Below, piece by piece: positions 33,576 through 42,272 of a stretch of DNA of 64,000 nt. The stretch comes from Brevibacillus ruminantium (GTDB lineage Bacteria; Bacillota; Bacilli; Brevibacillales; Brevibacillaceae): assembly GCF_023746555.1 (NCBI RefSeq), contig NZ_CP098755.1, forward strand, positions 3,049,001 through 3,113,000. Reading direction: 5' to 3'. Numbering within the stretch: position 1 is the stretch's first letter; each line of letters starts with the position of its first letter. The position numbers and the translations under genes were made by a program. The notes beneath the pieces were generated by a model, which saw only the letters and a program-made list of their open reading frames with translations, ran no database searches and had not been told where the DNA came from.

Positions 33576-33848
33576 TTACTTGATGGAGTCCTTGAGTTGT
33601 TTTCCTGGTTTGAAGGCAGGAACTTTGCTGGACGCGATTTCGATTTCTTCGCCTGTTTGCGGGTTGCGACCTTTACGTGCAGCACGCTCGCGAACTTCGA
33701 AGTTACCGAAGCCGATCAATTGGACTTTATCACCTTGTTTCAGTGCGTCAGCGATGGCATCGAGAACTGCATCAACAGCTTTCGTTGCATCTTTCTTCGT
33801 CAGCTCAGTGGTCTCAGCCACTTTTGCAATCAGTTCTGTTTTGTTCAT
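33576..33848 (-). CDS. hbs: HU family DNA-binding protein HBsu
   Basis: A 90-residue histone-like protein. [18 protein letters not shown] (about 46-63) is the HU signature and DNA-binding arm; FKPGKQLKD ends the fold. It compacts the nucleoid as a dimer. GGAGGTG is 6 nt before the ATG at 33846-33848; an upstream frame start lacks an RBS. It lies after spoIVA as in B. subtilis. Confidence 0.97.
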   Translation of the reverse strand: MNKTELIAKVAETTELTKKDATKAVDAVLDAIADALKQGDKVQLIGFGNFEVRERAARKGRNPQTGEEIEIASSKVPAFKPGKQLKDSIK

Positions 33849-33954
33849 TATGTTCACCTCCCCTCAATGAAGGTCGAGTCATAGGTATTACATTTCTTTA
33901 CCGAAACCCAGCGTTTTATACGCTTTTGGGTGTTTTTACCGCTCTGACAAGCTT

Positions 33955-33983
33955 ATAGTAATACACCATTCTTTGAAATTCAA
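33955..33983 (-). promoter_or_regulatory. Sigma-A promoter of hbs with a structured leader
   Basis: TTGAAT (33978-33983), 17-nt spacer, TACTAT (33955-33960) on the minus strand. The leader that follows can fold ACCCA-AAAGCGTATAAAACGC-TGGGT. Confidence 0.6.
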
Positions 33984-34015
33984 GCCCCCACCTGTCGAAT
34001 TTAAACGAAAACAAA

Positions 34016-34047
34016 GAAAAAAGGCTTCCCGTCATACTGGGAGCCTA
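34016..34047 (-). terminator. Terminator of spoIVA
   Basis: AGGCTCCC...GGGAAGCCT (one bulge) then TTTTTT on the minus strand, about 35 nt after the spoIVA stop. Confidence 0.8.
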
Positions 34048-34082
34048 CGAATTTCTCCTATTTTTTGATTCCATTGACCTAT

Positions 34083-35564
34083 TTACAGGATGATCGCGAT
34101 GAGTCCGCCCGAGCCTTCATTGATGATCCGTCCAAGCGTTTCCTGAAGTTTATAGCGTGCATTGTCAGGCATCATCGTGATTTTTGCCTGAATTCCTTCG
34201 CGTACAATCGAATGAAGGGATCGGCCAAAGATATCGGAATTCCAAATAGAAAGTGGATCCTTGTCAAAGTCTTGCATCAGATAGCGAACCAGCTCCTCAC
34301 TTTGCTTCTCCGTTCCGATGATCGGCGCGAATTCAGACTCGACGTCCACTCGAATCATGTGAATCGAGGGTGCCGTCGCTTTCAGCCTGACACCGAAACG
34401 CGGTCCTTGTCGGATGAGTTCAGGTTCGTCCAAGGTCATCTCGTGCAGAGACGGCGCAGCTATGCCGTAGCCCGTGGTGCGAACCATATGAAGCGCTTCC
34501 GCTACCTGATCATACTCTTTCTTGGCATGAGCAAAATCCTGCATAATCGTCAGGAGATGATCTTTGCCGTTTATTTCAACACCGACAATCTCCATGAGGA
34601 TGCGGTCGTACAGCTCATCCGGTGCATACAGATCAATCTCGGCGATGCCTTGCCCCATATGCATGCCGGTCAGCGATGCCCGCTCTACGAAATCATATTC
34701 GTTGAAAAAGCTAACGACACGGTCGACATCCCGCAGTCGGCGAATATCCTGAACGGTTTCCTTCACGGCATCTTCGTAGTTCTGGCGCAGCCAGTGTCCG
34801 TTTTCCAGTACCATTACCCAGCTTGGCAAGTTCACGTTTACTTCATGGACAGGGAACTCAAACAGCACTTCCTTCATCAGCATCAGAATTTCTTGCTCGG
34901 ACATGTGATCGACAGACAAAGCCAAGACAGGAACATCGTATTTTTCCTGGAGTTCCAGTCGCATATGCTCCGTCTCCTCCGAACGCGGACGAGTCGAGTT
35001 GACAACGATCACGAAAGGCTTGCCAACTTCTTTCAATTCATTGACTACGCGCTCTTCCGCCTCGATGTAACTGGCTCTTGGGATTTCGGCAATACTGCCG
35101 TCTGTCGTGACCACAATGCCGATCGTCGAGTGTTCCGTGATGACTTTTCGTGTTCCCACTTCTGCTGCTTCTTCAAACGGGACCGGCTCTTCATACCACG
35201 GTGTATGAACCATGCGCGGGCCGTTATCGTCTTCAAAGCCTTTTGCTCCTTGAACCGTGTAGCCGACGCAGTCAACGAGGCGAACGTTAATGCTGAGTCC
35301 TTCCGTAACGTTTACCTGGACGGCTTGGTTGGGAACGAATTTAGGTTCAGTCGTCATGATTGTTCGCCCGGAAGCGCTTTGCGGCAGCTCATCCGTTGCC
35401 CGGATCCGCTCTGCCTCCGATTGAATATTCGGGATGACGATCTGCTCCATAAACCGCTTGATAAAGGTCGATTTTCCCGTGCGAACCGGCCCGACTACCC
35501 CCAGGTAGATATCCCCGCCCGTCCGTTCGGCAATGTCTTTAAAAATATCGACTCGTTCCACCAT
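34083..35564 (-). CDS. spoIVA: Stage IV sporulation protein A (coat morphogenetic ATPase)
   Basis: A 493-residue protein that polymerises on the forespore surface as the base of the spore coat. The TRAFAC-type ATPase N-terminus carries Walker A in GVVGPVRTGKSTFIKRF (about 23-39), with RLVDCVGYTV near 95 as the Walker B/switch region. A middle domain and a short C-terminal tail (GLIAIIL) needed for membrane anchoring follow. Length equals the B. subtilis protein. GAAGGAGG precedes ATG. Confidence 0.97.
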   Translation of the reverse strand: MVERVDIFKDIAERTGGDIYLGVVGPVRTGKSTFIKRFMEQIVIPNIQSEAERIRATDELPQSASGRTIMTTEPKFVPNQAVQVNVTEGLSINVRLVDCVGYTVQGAKGFEDDNGPRMVHTPWYEEPVPFEEAAEVGTRKVITEHSTIGIVVTTDGSIAEIPRASYIEAEERVVNELKEVGKPFVIVVNSTRPRSEETEHMRLELQEKYDVPVLALSVDHMSEQEILMLMKEVLFEFPVHEVNVNLPSWVMVLENGHWLRQNYEDAVKETVQDIRRLRDVDRVVSFFNEYDFVERASLTGMHMGQGIAEIDLYAPDELYDRILMEIVGVEINGKDHLLTIMQDFAHAKKEYDQVAEALHMVRTTGYGIAAPSLHEMTLDEPELIRQGPRFGVRLKATAPSIHMIRVDVESEFAPIIGTEKQSEELVRYLMQDFDKDPLSIWNSDIFGRSLHSIVREGIQAKITMMPDNARYKLQETLGRIINEGSGGLIAIIL

Positions 35565-35703
35565 CGATGACCTCCTTCTATTTGTCTATTGTTACACTAT
35601 GACCGTTTTTCCGAATTATCCCTGACCGCCAGTATTTTCCCGTGAACTCGTACTAGTATCTTGGACAATATCAATATATGTGAGAATCAGAAGCATAGAA
35701 CAA

Positions 35704-35732
35704 AAAAAGCAGCTCATGATGAGCTGCTTTTT
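35704..35732. terminator. Terminator of the yphF-like gene
   Basis: AAAAAGCAGCTCA-TGA-TGAGCTGCTTTTT, perfect 13-bp stem, overlapping the stop codon of the lipoprotein gene. Confidence 0.9.
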
Positions 35733-36459
35733 ACCTGATTTTTAGCAAACGTGGCTCCCCGTCCACCATTTCATAGGGAAACGACTTGGCTGGAACAAAC
35801 ATCGATTCTCTCGCCATTACGTAGCGCGGATCCGTCTGGTTGGGGACTTCTGCTTTTGAATTGCGCAAGACGGTGGCAATATCTGCTGCGTAATCAATCC
35901 CCACCTCCCCTTTTTCATTCATAATCAATGGCAAAAGGTAGTTCCCTGCTGTTGCCTGGACCTGAACATCCTTCATGCTCAGCTTTTGGAAGTCTATGGA
36001 AAAGTAACCATTTCCAATCTCTGATTTAGTCGGCAGTTTTTCATAATTCCGCTGATAATGATTGACCGCTGTCTGGATGTCGCCCACTTTGCTGACCATC
36101 GCCAAGTTAATCATTCTGACGGTCGGCTTCGTCTCTACATCTATCAATACATATTTGTAAATCCCGCCCTTTTCAAAAGCATTGGCAGGTGCATCCGGCA
36201 AATACTTGGGCTTTAGTTTGCGAAAATCAATTTCGTATTTCTCAAATATCGGCGTGTTCAGTTCCTTTGTAGCGATCGGGAGTACACCGGTATCCTGCTG
36301 AAATTGCTCCACCGCCTTTTGCGTGGCCTCGAGGTAGAATTCACTGGGGATCTGGTTTTCCTGTCTCCGTTCTTCTGGATACATGCAGCCCCCTAAAAGT
36401 GCTGCCACGATTGCAATCATTACGGGAAATATGCCTTTTTTTTGAAAATCTACCCACAT
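35731..36459 (-). CDS. Lipoprotein, YphF-like
   Basis: A 242-residue protein with a lipoprotein signal peptide: hydrophobic stretch (about 10-24) ending in the lipobox LLGGC, then a polar exported part with two similar halves (QFQQDTGVLPI near 55 and HYQRNYEKLPT near 135, each leading an FxKxxIDFxKL-type strand), which suggests an internal duplication. The position between spoIVA and the yphE-like gene fits B. subtilis YphF. No function is known. The ATG at 36457-36459 is used with AGGAAGG; the longer frame has no RBS. Confidence 0.7.
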   Translation of the reverse strand: MWVDFQKKGIFPVMIAIVAALLGGCMYPEERRQENQIPSEFYLEATQKAVEQFQQDTGVLPIATKELNTPIFEKYEIDFRKLKPKYLPDAPANAFEKGGIYKYVLIDVETKPTVRMINLAMVSKVGDIQTAVNHYQRNYEKLPTKSEIGNGYFSIDFQKLSMKDVQVQATAGNYLLPLIMNEKGEVGIDYAADIATVLRNSKAEVPNQTDPRYVMARESMFVPAKSFPYEMVDGEPRLLKIR

Positions 36460-36476
36460 GTCAAGTACCTTCCTTG

Positions 36477-36824
36477 CTACCATTCTTCTTCATTTTGTAT
36501 TCGCTCCCGCTCCAGCGCAGCTTGTACGACTGATTTCCATTTGCTTTCCGGAATCCGAATTGTGCAATCTTTTCCGGTCGCTTCAGCCTGGCAGGCGAGT
36601 CGTACCCCGCCTTTCAGATCAGCTTCCGGCATTTTTCTTTTCTCCAGCGATGACGGCTGACTGATTTCGCCGCTCTCCACTACGACCCGGCACATCAGGC
36701 AGGAAGCGTGCCCCCCGCAACGCTGCGGAATGACGATCCGGGCAGAACGTGCCGCACTGATGATGCTCTGGCCAGGCCGTACTTTAATCGACTTTCCAGC
36801 GGGAAGAAACGTTATTTTTCCCAC
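36477..36824 (-). CDS. [2Fe-2S] plant-type ferredoxin domain protein A
   Basis: A 115-residue beta-grasp ferredoxin. The cluster ligands are in CGGHASCLMC (about 36-45; CxxxxxCxxC) and LACQ (about 76). The C-terminal 25 residues are charged and helical. It lies 15 nt after its twin (36840-37136), so both are one operon leading into the lipoprotein gene. Start is GTG with GGGAG upstream. A role in sporulation-stage electron transfer is only suggested by the neighbours. Confidence 0.85.
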   Translation of the reverse strand: MGKITFLPAGKSIKVRPGQSIISAARSARIVIPQRCGGHASCLMCRVVVESGEISQPSSLEKRKMPEADLKGGVRLACQAEATGKDCTIRIPESKWKSVVQAALERERIQNEEEW

Positions 36825-36839
36825 GTCTGTTCACTCCCG

Positions 36840-37136
36840 TCAATATGGGCGGTGAGCCAAAGTAACATTGCCCTCGCAAATCACTTTGATCTGACAGCCG
36901 AGCCGATACCCTTCGGCTCGCTCCGCTTTTCTCAGGCGGAGCTTTTCCGCCTCTGTTATTTCGTTCAAAAACTCTGCGCCTTCTTGGACGTGCGTCCGGC
37001 ATTGCGCGCATATTCCACGCTCACACGCGTATCCCCAGGCCAATTTGTGCTTTTTCGCAATCGAAACAATCGTTTGGTCTGTTTCCAAGGGCATTTGGTG
37101 GCTCCCATTTCGTGTCAGCAATGTCAATTGGTTCAT
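36840..37136 (-). CDS. [2Fe-2S] plant-type ferredoxin domain protein B
   Basis: A 98-residue ferredoxin with ligands in CERGICAQC (about 37-45) and LGCQ (about 79). It and protein A differ strongly outside the cluster motif, so the pair is not a recent duplication. ATG at 37134-37136 has GGGAGA 7 nt upstream. It overlaps no neighbour and follows the yphE-like gene by 13 nt. Confidence 0.87.
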   Translation of the reverse strand: MNQLTLLTRNGSHQMPLETDQTIVSIAKKHKLAWGYACERGICAQCRTHVQEGAEFLNEITEAEKLRLRKAERAEGYRLGCQIKVICEGNVTLAHRPY

Positions 37137-37149
37137 GTTTTGTCTCTCC

Positions 37150-37338
37150 CTACGCAAAAATTACGATAATGATCATGACAAAGGTAACCAGAAGCATCAA
37201 GAAGGCTATGGTCTTCAAGGCAAAACGAAGCACGCCATTTGCCGTTTTTCGTGCAAAAATCATCAGAAAATTGCAGATGAACATGAGCGCAATCGCCACC
37301 AAGGATATGTTCATCTTGGTCATCGGATCGATAGGCAT
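37150..37338 (-). CDS. DUF2768 small membrane protein (YphE-like)
   Basis: A 62-residue protein with two membrane helices (about 10-28 and 38-60) around a short basic loop (FARKTANGVLRFALK). The two-helix plan and place between spoIVA/yphF and gpsA match YphE (DUF2768), a sporulation-region protein without known function. Confidence 0.75.
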   Translation of the reverse strand: MPIDPMTKMNISLVAIALMFICNFLMIFARKTANGVLRFALKTIAFLMLLVTFVMIIIVIFA

Positions 37339-37372
37339 GATCTGGACAGCATCCTTTTCTCTTTATGTTTTG

Positions 37373-37386
37373 CTTTATTATACCAT
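37373..37386 (-). promoter_or_regulatory. Extended -10 promoter of the yphE-like/ferredoxin operon
   Basis: TATGGTATAAT on the minus strand (-10 at 37377-37382), about 40 nt before the yphE-like start. Confidence 0.5.
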
Positions 37387-37477
37387 ACTTCTGTTGTTCT
37401 CCGCTTGTTCGGCTAGAACCTCGACCTAGACGTTCGCATAGACTATGTTGACGAATTAGCCCAATGGAGGGATACGG

Positions 37478-37948
37478 ATGGCCACGAAAAAATGGCGCAA
37501 TCCCTACGCGCCCATTCCCAGCAAAAAGCTGAGTGATCAAAGTACGGATGTTTCCCTGGCCGTGACACCCAAAAAAGTGGTTCAAGCGGTTGATTTGCGC
37601 ACTTCCGTGTCAAAAATGCGCAGTAATATCAAAGGAATCAGCAGCACCATTCGACAGGTAGAGGAAACGATGGATACCCTGTACGGTGCAATGGAGATGT
37701 TTGATACCTTTGGAAAACGAAAAAATGCTCCCGAGAACCAGGGAGACAAGCAGACCGCGAAAAAGCAGCTCTCTGAAAACCGCTTGGCTGCAGAAGAGGT
37801 CGGAGAGGACATGGAGAACAGCGGAGCGTCAAATCCTTTAGGCAATATTGATATTGGACAGATTCTCGGTCTTTTGCAGTCACCTCTGGTACAAAGTCTG
37901 CTGACCTCGACAACAAACGCTGTGACCAAACGAAAAAAAGAGGGATAA
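37478..37948 (+). CDS. Unrecognised 156-residue protein with central coiled coil
   Basis: Not recognised. The N-terminus is basic and proline-rich (RNPYAPIPSKK), residues about 45-75 (SVSKMRSNIKGISSTIRQVEE) form a probable amphipathic coiled coil, the middle is polar, and the C-terminus (IGQILGLLQSPLVQSLLTST) is a hydrophobic amphipathic helix that could pack on a partner or membrane. It is one of few plus-strand genes, with its own RBS (GGAGGG, 7 nt) and terminator. It sits in the spoIVA-gpsA sporulation neighbourhood. Confidence 0.65.
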   Translation: MATKKWRNPYAPIPSKKLSDQSTDVSLAVTPKKVVQAVDLRTSVSKMRSNIKGISSTIRQVEETMDTLYGAMEMFDTFGKRKNAPENQGDKQTAKKQLSENRLAAEEVGEDMENSGASNPLGNIDIGQILGLLQSPLVQSLLTSTTNAVTKRKKEG

Positions 37949-37965
37949 TCTCCCTCTTTTTTTCT
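37935..37965 (+). terminator. Terminator of the 156-residue protein gene
   Basis: AAAGAGGGA-TAATC-TCCCTCTTTTTTT, the stop codon TAA lying in the loop. Confidence 0.9.
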
Positions 37966-38069
37966 TGAATCTGCAGACCAGCCATGTCCCTGTAGAGCCA
38001 TGATTGTTCCTAGTGATACTGTATGACGATTTGTCAAGCATGGAACGGACATAACCGCCCATTTCTCTA

Positions 38070-38339
38070 TTAACGCAACAGTTTGGTCAATGACGCTACA
38101 TCGTTTAAACGAATCTCCTGATTGCGAAACATTTCTACAACCTGGTCTTCTTTTTCCGCGTCCAACGTCTTACCGGTCATCGCAGCCAGCGAACGAATCA
38201 CTTGTCTCAATTTATCCTCGTCTTCAAAATCACTACGTTGCAATTGTCCAGCCAGCGAACGCAATTTCCCCTGGTCCACTTGATTTGCAGCCTGATTTTG
38301 CAGTTTCTCAAAAAAACGGCGAGACATATTGTTCTCCAT
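38070..38339 (-). CDS. Stage VI sporulation protein F-like
   Basis: An 89-residue helical protein. The segments FFEKLQNQAANQVD, EDEDKLRQVIRSLAAMTGK and DAEKEDQVVEMFRNQE follow the pattern of the stage VI sporulation protein F family (SpoVIF), a small regulator of late coat genes. The family assignment is from pattern recall and is moderately sure. GGAGGG lies 9 nt before ATG. It stands 80 nt downstream of gpsA. Confidence 0.65.
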   Translation of the reverse strand: MENNMSRRFFEKLQNQAANQVDQGKLRSLAGQLQRSDFEDEDKLRQVIRSLAAMTGKTLDAEKEDQVVEMFRNQEIRLNDVASLTKLLR

Positions 38340-38418
38340 TGCTCAAGGCCCTCCTTGCGACATTTGATGTACAACAACAAGGTATGTGCAAATGCCCAAA
38401 AAGGTGAGCGATCTTCAT

Positions 38419-39447
38419 TTATCGCAAATAGGGTCCGAGAAACTCGTTTTCGTACGTCCGCCCGCGGCCCATCAGTTCTTCCACACCTTGGCGCGGAGAC
38501 GTCCCCTCAAATAATATCCGGTACAATACGTCCGTGATCGGCATGCTGACTTCTTCTCGCCGAGACAGCGCATACGATGCATTGGTCGTACGCACACCCT
38601 CGACGACCATCCCCATCTGTTCCAATACCTGGTCAAGCGGTTTGCCTTGGCCCAGCAGATATCCGGCACGCCAGTTGCGGCTGTGCTTGCTGGTGCAGGT
38701 CACCACCAAATCTCCAATTCCTGCCAAACCTGCAAATGTGAGCGGCATTGCCCCCAGCTTGACCCCAAGTCTTGTGATTTCTGCCAACCCTCTGGTCAAG
38801 AGTGCTGCTTTGGCGTTGTCTCCATAGCCCAAGCCATCTGACATACCTGCTCCGAGAGCGATGATGTTTTTCAAAGCACCGGCCAGCTCGGCACCGATCA
38901 AGTCTGGGTTTGTATAGACGCGGAAATAGTTGTTCATTAAAAGGTCTTGGGCACGCAGCATATTTTGCTCGGAAGCGGAAGCGACTACCACGGTGGTGGG
39001 AGAACGCAAAATCACTTCCTCGGCATGGCTTGGCCCACTCAAAACGACCAAGCTGCTGGCGATGGACTCCGGAATTTCTTCTCCGATGACCTCCGACATT
39101 CGTTTCAGTGTTTCCATTTCGAACCCTTTGGTCGCATGGATCAACAATACGTCGGGATCTAAATAAGGTGCCAATTCTCGCGTGACGGTGCGCATGGCAT
39201 GAGAGGGCACGGCCAGTAATACTACAGGCTTGCCCTGGACAACCTCTCTTACATCGGCAGAGGCGATGATCTGTTCGGACAGACGAACATCGGGCAAGTA
39301 CTTTTTGTTTACATGATGTTTATTGACATGCTCAGCCAGTTTGGAATCCCGCATCCATAAGCTCACGCGATAGCCATTGTCGGCAAAAACGGATGCCAGT
39401 GCTGTCCCCCAGCTTCCGGCCCCTACGACTGCAACATCTAGACTCAA
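38419..39447 (-). CDS. gpsA: NAD(P)-dependent glycerol-3-phosphate dehydrogenase
   Basis: A 342-residue enzyme reducing DHAP to glycerol-3-phosphate for phospholipids. VVGAGSWGTALASVFADNG near the N-terminus binds the nucleotide; ELAGALKNIIALGAGMSDGLG (about 185-205) holds the catalytic lysine. The start is taken as TTG (39445-39447) with GGAGGGGG 6 nt before it; an upstream ATG (MNVEG) overlaps the SD. It is followed by the SpoVIF-like gene and preceded by plsY, its pathway partner. Confidence 0.95.
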   Translation of the reverse strand: MSLDVAVVGAGSWGTALASVFADNGYRVSLWMRDSKLAEHVNKHHVNKKYLPDVRLSEQIIASADVREVVQGKPVVLLAVPSHAMRTVTRELAPYLDPDVLLIHATKGFEMETLKRMSEVIGEEIPESIASSLVVLSGPSHAEEVILRSPTTVVVASASEQNMLRAQDLLMNNYFRVYTNPDLIGAELAGALKNIIALGAGMSDGLGYGDNAKAALLTRGLAEITRLGVKLGAMPLTFAGLAGIGDLVVTCTSKHSRNWRAGYLLGQGKPLDQVLEQMGMVVEGVRTTNASYALSRREEVSMPITDVLYRILFEGTSPRQGVEELMGRGRTYENEFLGPYLR

Positions 39448-39523
39448 AGCTTCCCCCTCCACATTCATGCACTTCCCTATCATTCATCTGGAAGAGCAGA
39501 AAACAATTGATTATTTTGGATAC

Positions 39524-40126
39524 TTATTTCAAAGGACGGGAACCCTCACCCAGTTTTCTTTCCCTACCAGATAGAAGATTTCGGATATTGCTGTAATGAC
39601 GTACGTAGGCAAACAGAGCCAGTACAACACTGACCCAGATAAATGCCGGATCCTTTCCCAGCACGAAGAGAAAAATCGGCAGGACGGTGACCAGCACCAG
39701 AGATCCGAGTGATACATAACGAGTTACCGCAATAATCAAAACGGTGATGACTACGGAAATAAGAAAGGCAAGCGGAGAAAAGCCGAGTGCCACGCCGACA
39801 GTCGTTGCAATTCCCTTTCCTCCGCGAAAGCCAAAAAAGATAGGCCAGTTATGTCCAATAATGGCAAATAAGCCGGATAAGGCATACGCGAGTGCATGTC
39901 CGTCCGTCAGCCAGTGAGCCAGGCCCATGGCCGCCAATCCCTTTAACGCATCCAAAAGCAACACGAGGATTGCCGGTCCTTTCCCCAGCACGCGCAACGT
40001 ATTGGTCGCGCCTGCGTTACCGCTCCCATGCGATCGGATATCTATGCCTGCAATTTTTTTGGCAATGAGGTAACTGAAGCTGATCGATCCAATCAGATAG
40101 CTGATCACCAAGGACAAAAACACCAT
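39524..40126 (-). CDS. plsY: Acyl-phosphate:glycerol-3-phosphate acyltransferase PlsY
   Basis: A 200-residue, five-helix membrane enzyme that acylates glycerol-3-phosphate from acyl phosphate. The three motifs are visible: SGNAGATNTLRVLG (about 37-50), GHNWPIFFGFRGGKGIAT (about 92-109), and the RHYSNIRNLLSGRE segment near the end. It lies between der and gpsA, so glycerol-3-phosphate is made and used by adjacent genes. Confidence 0.96.
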   Translation of the reverse strand: MVFLSLVISYLIGSISFSYLIAKKIAGIDIRSHGSGNAGATNTLRVLGKGPAILVLLLDALKGLAAMGLAHWLTDGHALAYALSGLFAIIGHNWPIFFGFRGGKGIATTVGVALGFSPLAFLISVVITVLIIAVTRYVSLGSLVLVTVLPIFLFVLGKDPAFIWVSVVLALFAYVRHYSNIRNLLSGRERKLGEGSRPLK

Positions 40127-40141
40127 GGAAATTCCCTCTCC

Positions 40142-41455
40142 CTATGTTTTTTTGCGCGTCCAAATCCGTACGGGCGTCCCTTCAAAGACAAACGCTTCCC
40201 GTATCTTGTTTTCTATGTATCGCTCATAGGAGAAATGCATCAATTCCGGATCGTTGACAAATAGGATAAACGTTGGCGGTTTCACTGCAGCTTGTGTCGC
40301 ATAATTGATCTTGAGTCGCTTGCCGCGGTCAGAAGGCGGTGGTGTCATCACCGTCGCATCCGTGATCAGATCGTTCAGCACGGCAGTCGGAACCCTCATG
40401 GCGTGCGATTCTGCTACTTGATTGACTTTAGGCAGGATGGTATGAACACGCTGCTTCGTCTTGGCGGATACGTACAGAATCGGTGCATAGTCGAGGTATT
40501 TAAATTCCTCGCGAATCAATTCTGTAAAACGAATCATGGTCTTATCGTCTTTTTCCAGGGCATCCCATTTGTTGACGACGATGATAACAGCTCGTCCGGC
40601 TTCATGTGCATAGCCGGCGATTTTTTTGTCCTGTTCGATAATTCCTTCCTCACCGTTAAGGACAACCAGTACGACGTCTGAGTCTTCGATCGCGCGCATG
40701 GCTCGCATCACACTGTATTTCTCCGTGGCTTCGTAGACTTTTCCGCGTTTTCGCATACCGGCCGTATCGACGAGTATGTAGTTTTGTCCATCTCTCTCAA
40801 ACGGTGTATCAATGGCGTCGCGTGTCGTACCTGCGACATCGCTGACAATCACACGTTCCTCACCCAAGATGGCGTTGGTCAGGGAAGATTTCCCCACGTT
40901 GGGTCGGCCAATGATGGAAACGCGAATCACGTCATCGTTCTCCAGATCTTCCCCGCGATCCGGGAAGTTGTGGATAACTTCATCCAGCATATCACCCAAT
41001 CCCAGGCCATGGCTTCCGGATATGGGGAAAGGCTCTCCCAGTCCCAGCGTATAAAAATCGTAAATCTCGTTTCGCATTTCCGGGTTATCTACTTTATTGA
41101 CAGCAAGCACAATCGGTTTTCCTGTGCGGTTGAGCATTCGCGCCAATTCCAGATCCGCGTCTGTCACACCTGTTCTGCTGTCGGTGATCATGATAATCAC
41201 ATCTGCTTCATCAATCGCCAATTCTGCCTGATGACGCATTTGCTGAAGAATTTCGTCGGTCTCTCCGAACTCAATGCCGCCTGTATCAATGACATGAAAG
41301 TATTGATCAAGCCATTCGCCTTTACCGTACAAGCGGTCACGCGTAACACCCGGCTTGTCCTCTACGATGGCAATCCGTTCTCCGACGAGTCGATTAAAAA
41401 TCGTGGATTTGCCCACGTTGGGTCTCCCCACAATGGCTACCACTGGCAATCCCAT
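40142..41455 (-). CDS. der: Ribosome-associated GTPase Der (EngA)
   Basis: A 437-residue protein with two tandem GTPase domains and a C-terminal KH-like domain. G1 boxes GRPNVGKST (about 10-18) and GRPNVGKSS (about 185-193), G3 boxes DTGGI and DTAGM, G4 boxes NKVD and NKWD. It acts in 50S subunit maturation. The ATG at 41453-41455 gives the standard length; an upstream GTG overlaps the GAGAGAG RBS. Confidence 0.97.
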   Translation of the reverse strand: MGLPVVAIVGRPNVGKSTIFNRLVGERIAIVEDKPGVTRDRLYGKGEWLDQYFHVIDTGGIEFGETDEILQQMRHQAELAIDEADVIIMITDSRTGVTDADLELARMLNRTGKPIVLAVNKVDNPEMRNEIYDFYTLGLGEPFPISGSHGLGLGDMLDEVIHNFPDRGEDLENDDVIRVSIIGRPNVGKSSLTNAILGEERVIVSDVAGTTRDAIDTPFERDGQNYILVDTAGMRKRGKVYEATEKYSVMRAMRAIEDSDVVLVVLNGEEGIIEQDKKIAGYAHEAGRAVIIVVNKWDALEKDDKTMIRFTELIREEFKYLDYAPILYVSAKTKQRVHTILPKVNQVAESHAMRVPTAVLNDLITDATVMTPPPSDRGKRLKINYATQAAVKPPTFILFVNDPELMHFSYERYIENKIREAFVFEGTPVRIWTRKKT

Positions 41456-41495
41456 AGTTGACACACTCTCTCTCGTTTTACGTTTTAACTAGACA

Positions 41496-41505
41496 ATCAT
41501 ACCAT
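41496..41505 (-). promoter_or_regulatory. Extended -10 promoter of der
   Basis: ATGGTATGAT on the minus strand, about 40 nt before der; no convincing -35. Confidence 0.5.
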
Positions 41506-41557
41506 ACACTGCTCGTGACTCTCAATGATTAGCGGAGTCAACCTGCCTTTTCAGACT

Positions 41558-42193
41558 TTATCCCTGATTCTCCGGGTCACGATCTCTCTGCCCAATTCGC
41601 AGGAGTTGACGCAGAACCAGCCAACCTCCCGCAAGCAGACTCCATAAAGATAGGGTGCTCCACAGCAAATCTTGGGCATACTCCCCGCCGATTAGACAGG
41701 AACCGGAAAATCTCCATTCAAACAGCGCATAGAGCACTTCTCCCAGGGTCAGTGAATACAGCAGCAAAAACAATTGCGTAAGACCGGAACGGCTAATCGT
41801 CAGAACGGCGAGAAAAGCCACTACCGGCAGCATCCAGCTTTCATCCCAAATCGCGAGAACCGGATCGGTAAACAAAAGCCAGCGAAACCAGAAAAGGGCG
41901 ACACCCAGACATCCTCCCAAGATGACCATAAATCTCTTCCGACTCTGGCGCTGCTTGGCATAGAGCCAACCGGCACAGAGAAATGGCAAGATCATTCCAC
42001 TGATATGAACGCGAACCGACGGCAAAAAAGCGATCTTCCAACTAACAAACGCACAAATCAGAAATACCGTCACGACTGCTAATGCTTCGGCACGTCGAAT
42101 CCCCCATCGATCGAGAACTCGATCATATACACCCATCCAGATTAAGCAAAGAAAACACCACTGAATGAGGACTGTCAGCGTCCCTTCGTTCAT
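41558..42193 (-). CDS. YphA-like multi-spanning membrane protein
   Basis: A 211-residue protein with six or seven hydrophobic helices and very few charged residues between them (tryptophan-rich: CFLCLIWMGVYDRVLDRWG at the start, WDESWMLPVVAFLAVL near 145). The place between der and fni matches B. subtilis YphA (SeaA), a sporulation-associated membrane protein. Sequence support for that identity is weak. ATG at 42191-42193 has GAGGGAG 6 nt upstream. Confidence 0.65.
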   Translation of the reverse strand: MNEGTLTVLIQWCFLCLIWMGVYDRVLDRWGIRRAEALAVVTVFLICAFVSWKIAFLPSVRVHISGMILPFLCAGWLYAKQRQSRKRFMVILGGCLGVALFWFRWLLFTDPVLAIWDESWMLPVVAFLAVLTISRSGLTQLFLLLYSLTLGEVLYALFEWRFSGSCLIGGEYAQDLLWSTLSLWSLLAGGWLVLRQLLRIGQRDRDPENQG

Positions 42194-42272
42194 GTCCATC
42201 TCCCTCAAGATGTGGTTGTCCTCCCAAAGTATGCCTCAATCTCTCTGCTTTCATGAGTCAGGGAAAAGAAGC

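Noticed and set aside
34065-35570. 501-codon open frame on the plus strand, opposite spoIVA.
   Set aside because: It mirrors spoIVA almost exactly, has no RBS and a composition expected of an antisense shadow; spoIVA is unmistakable on the other strand.
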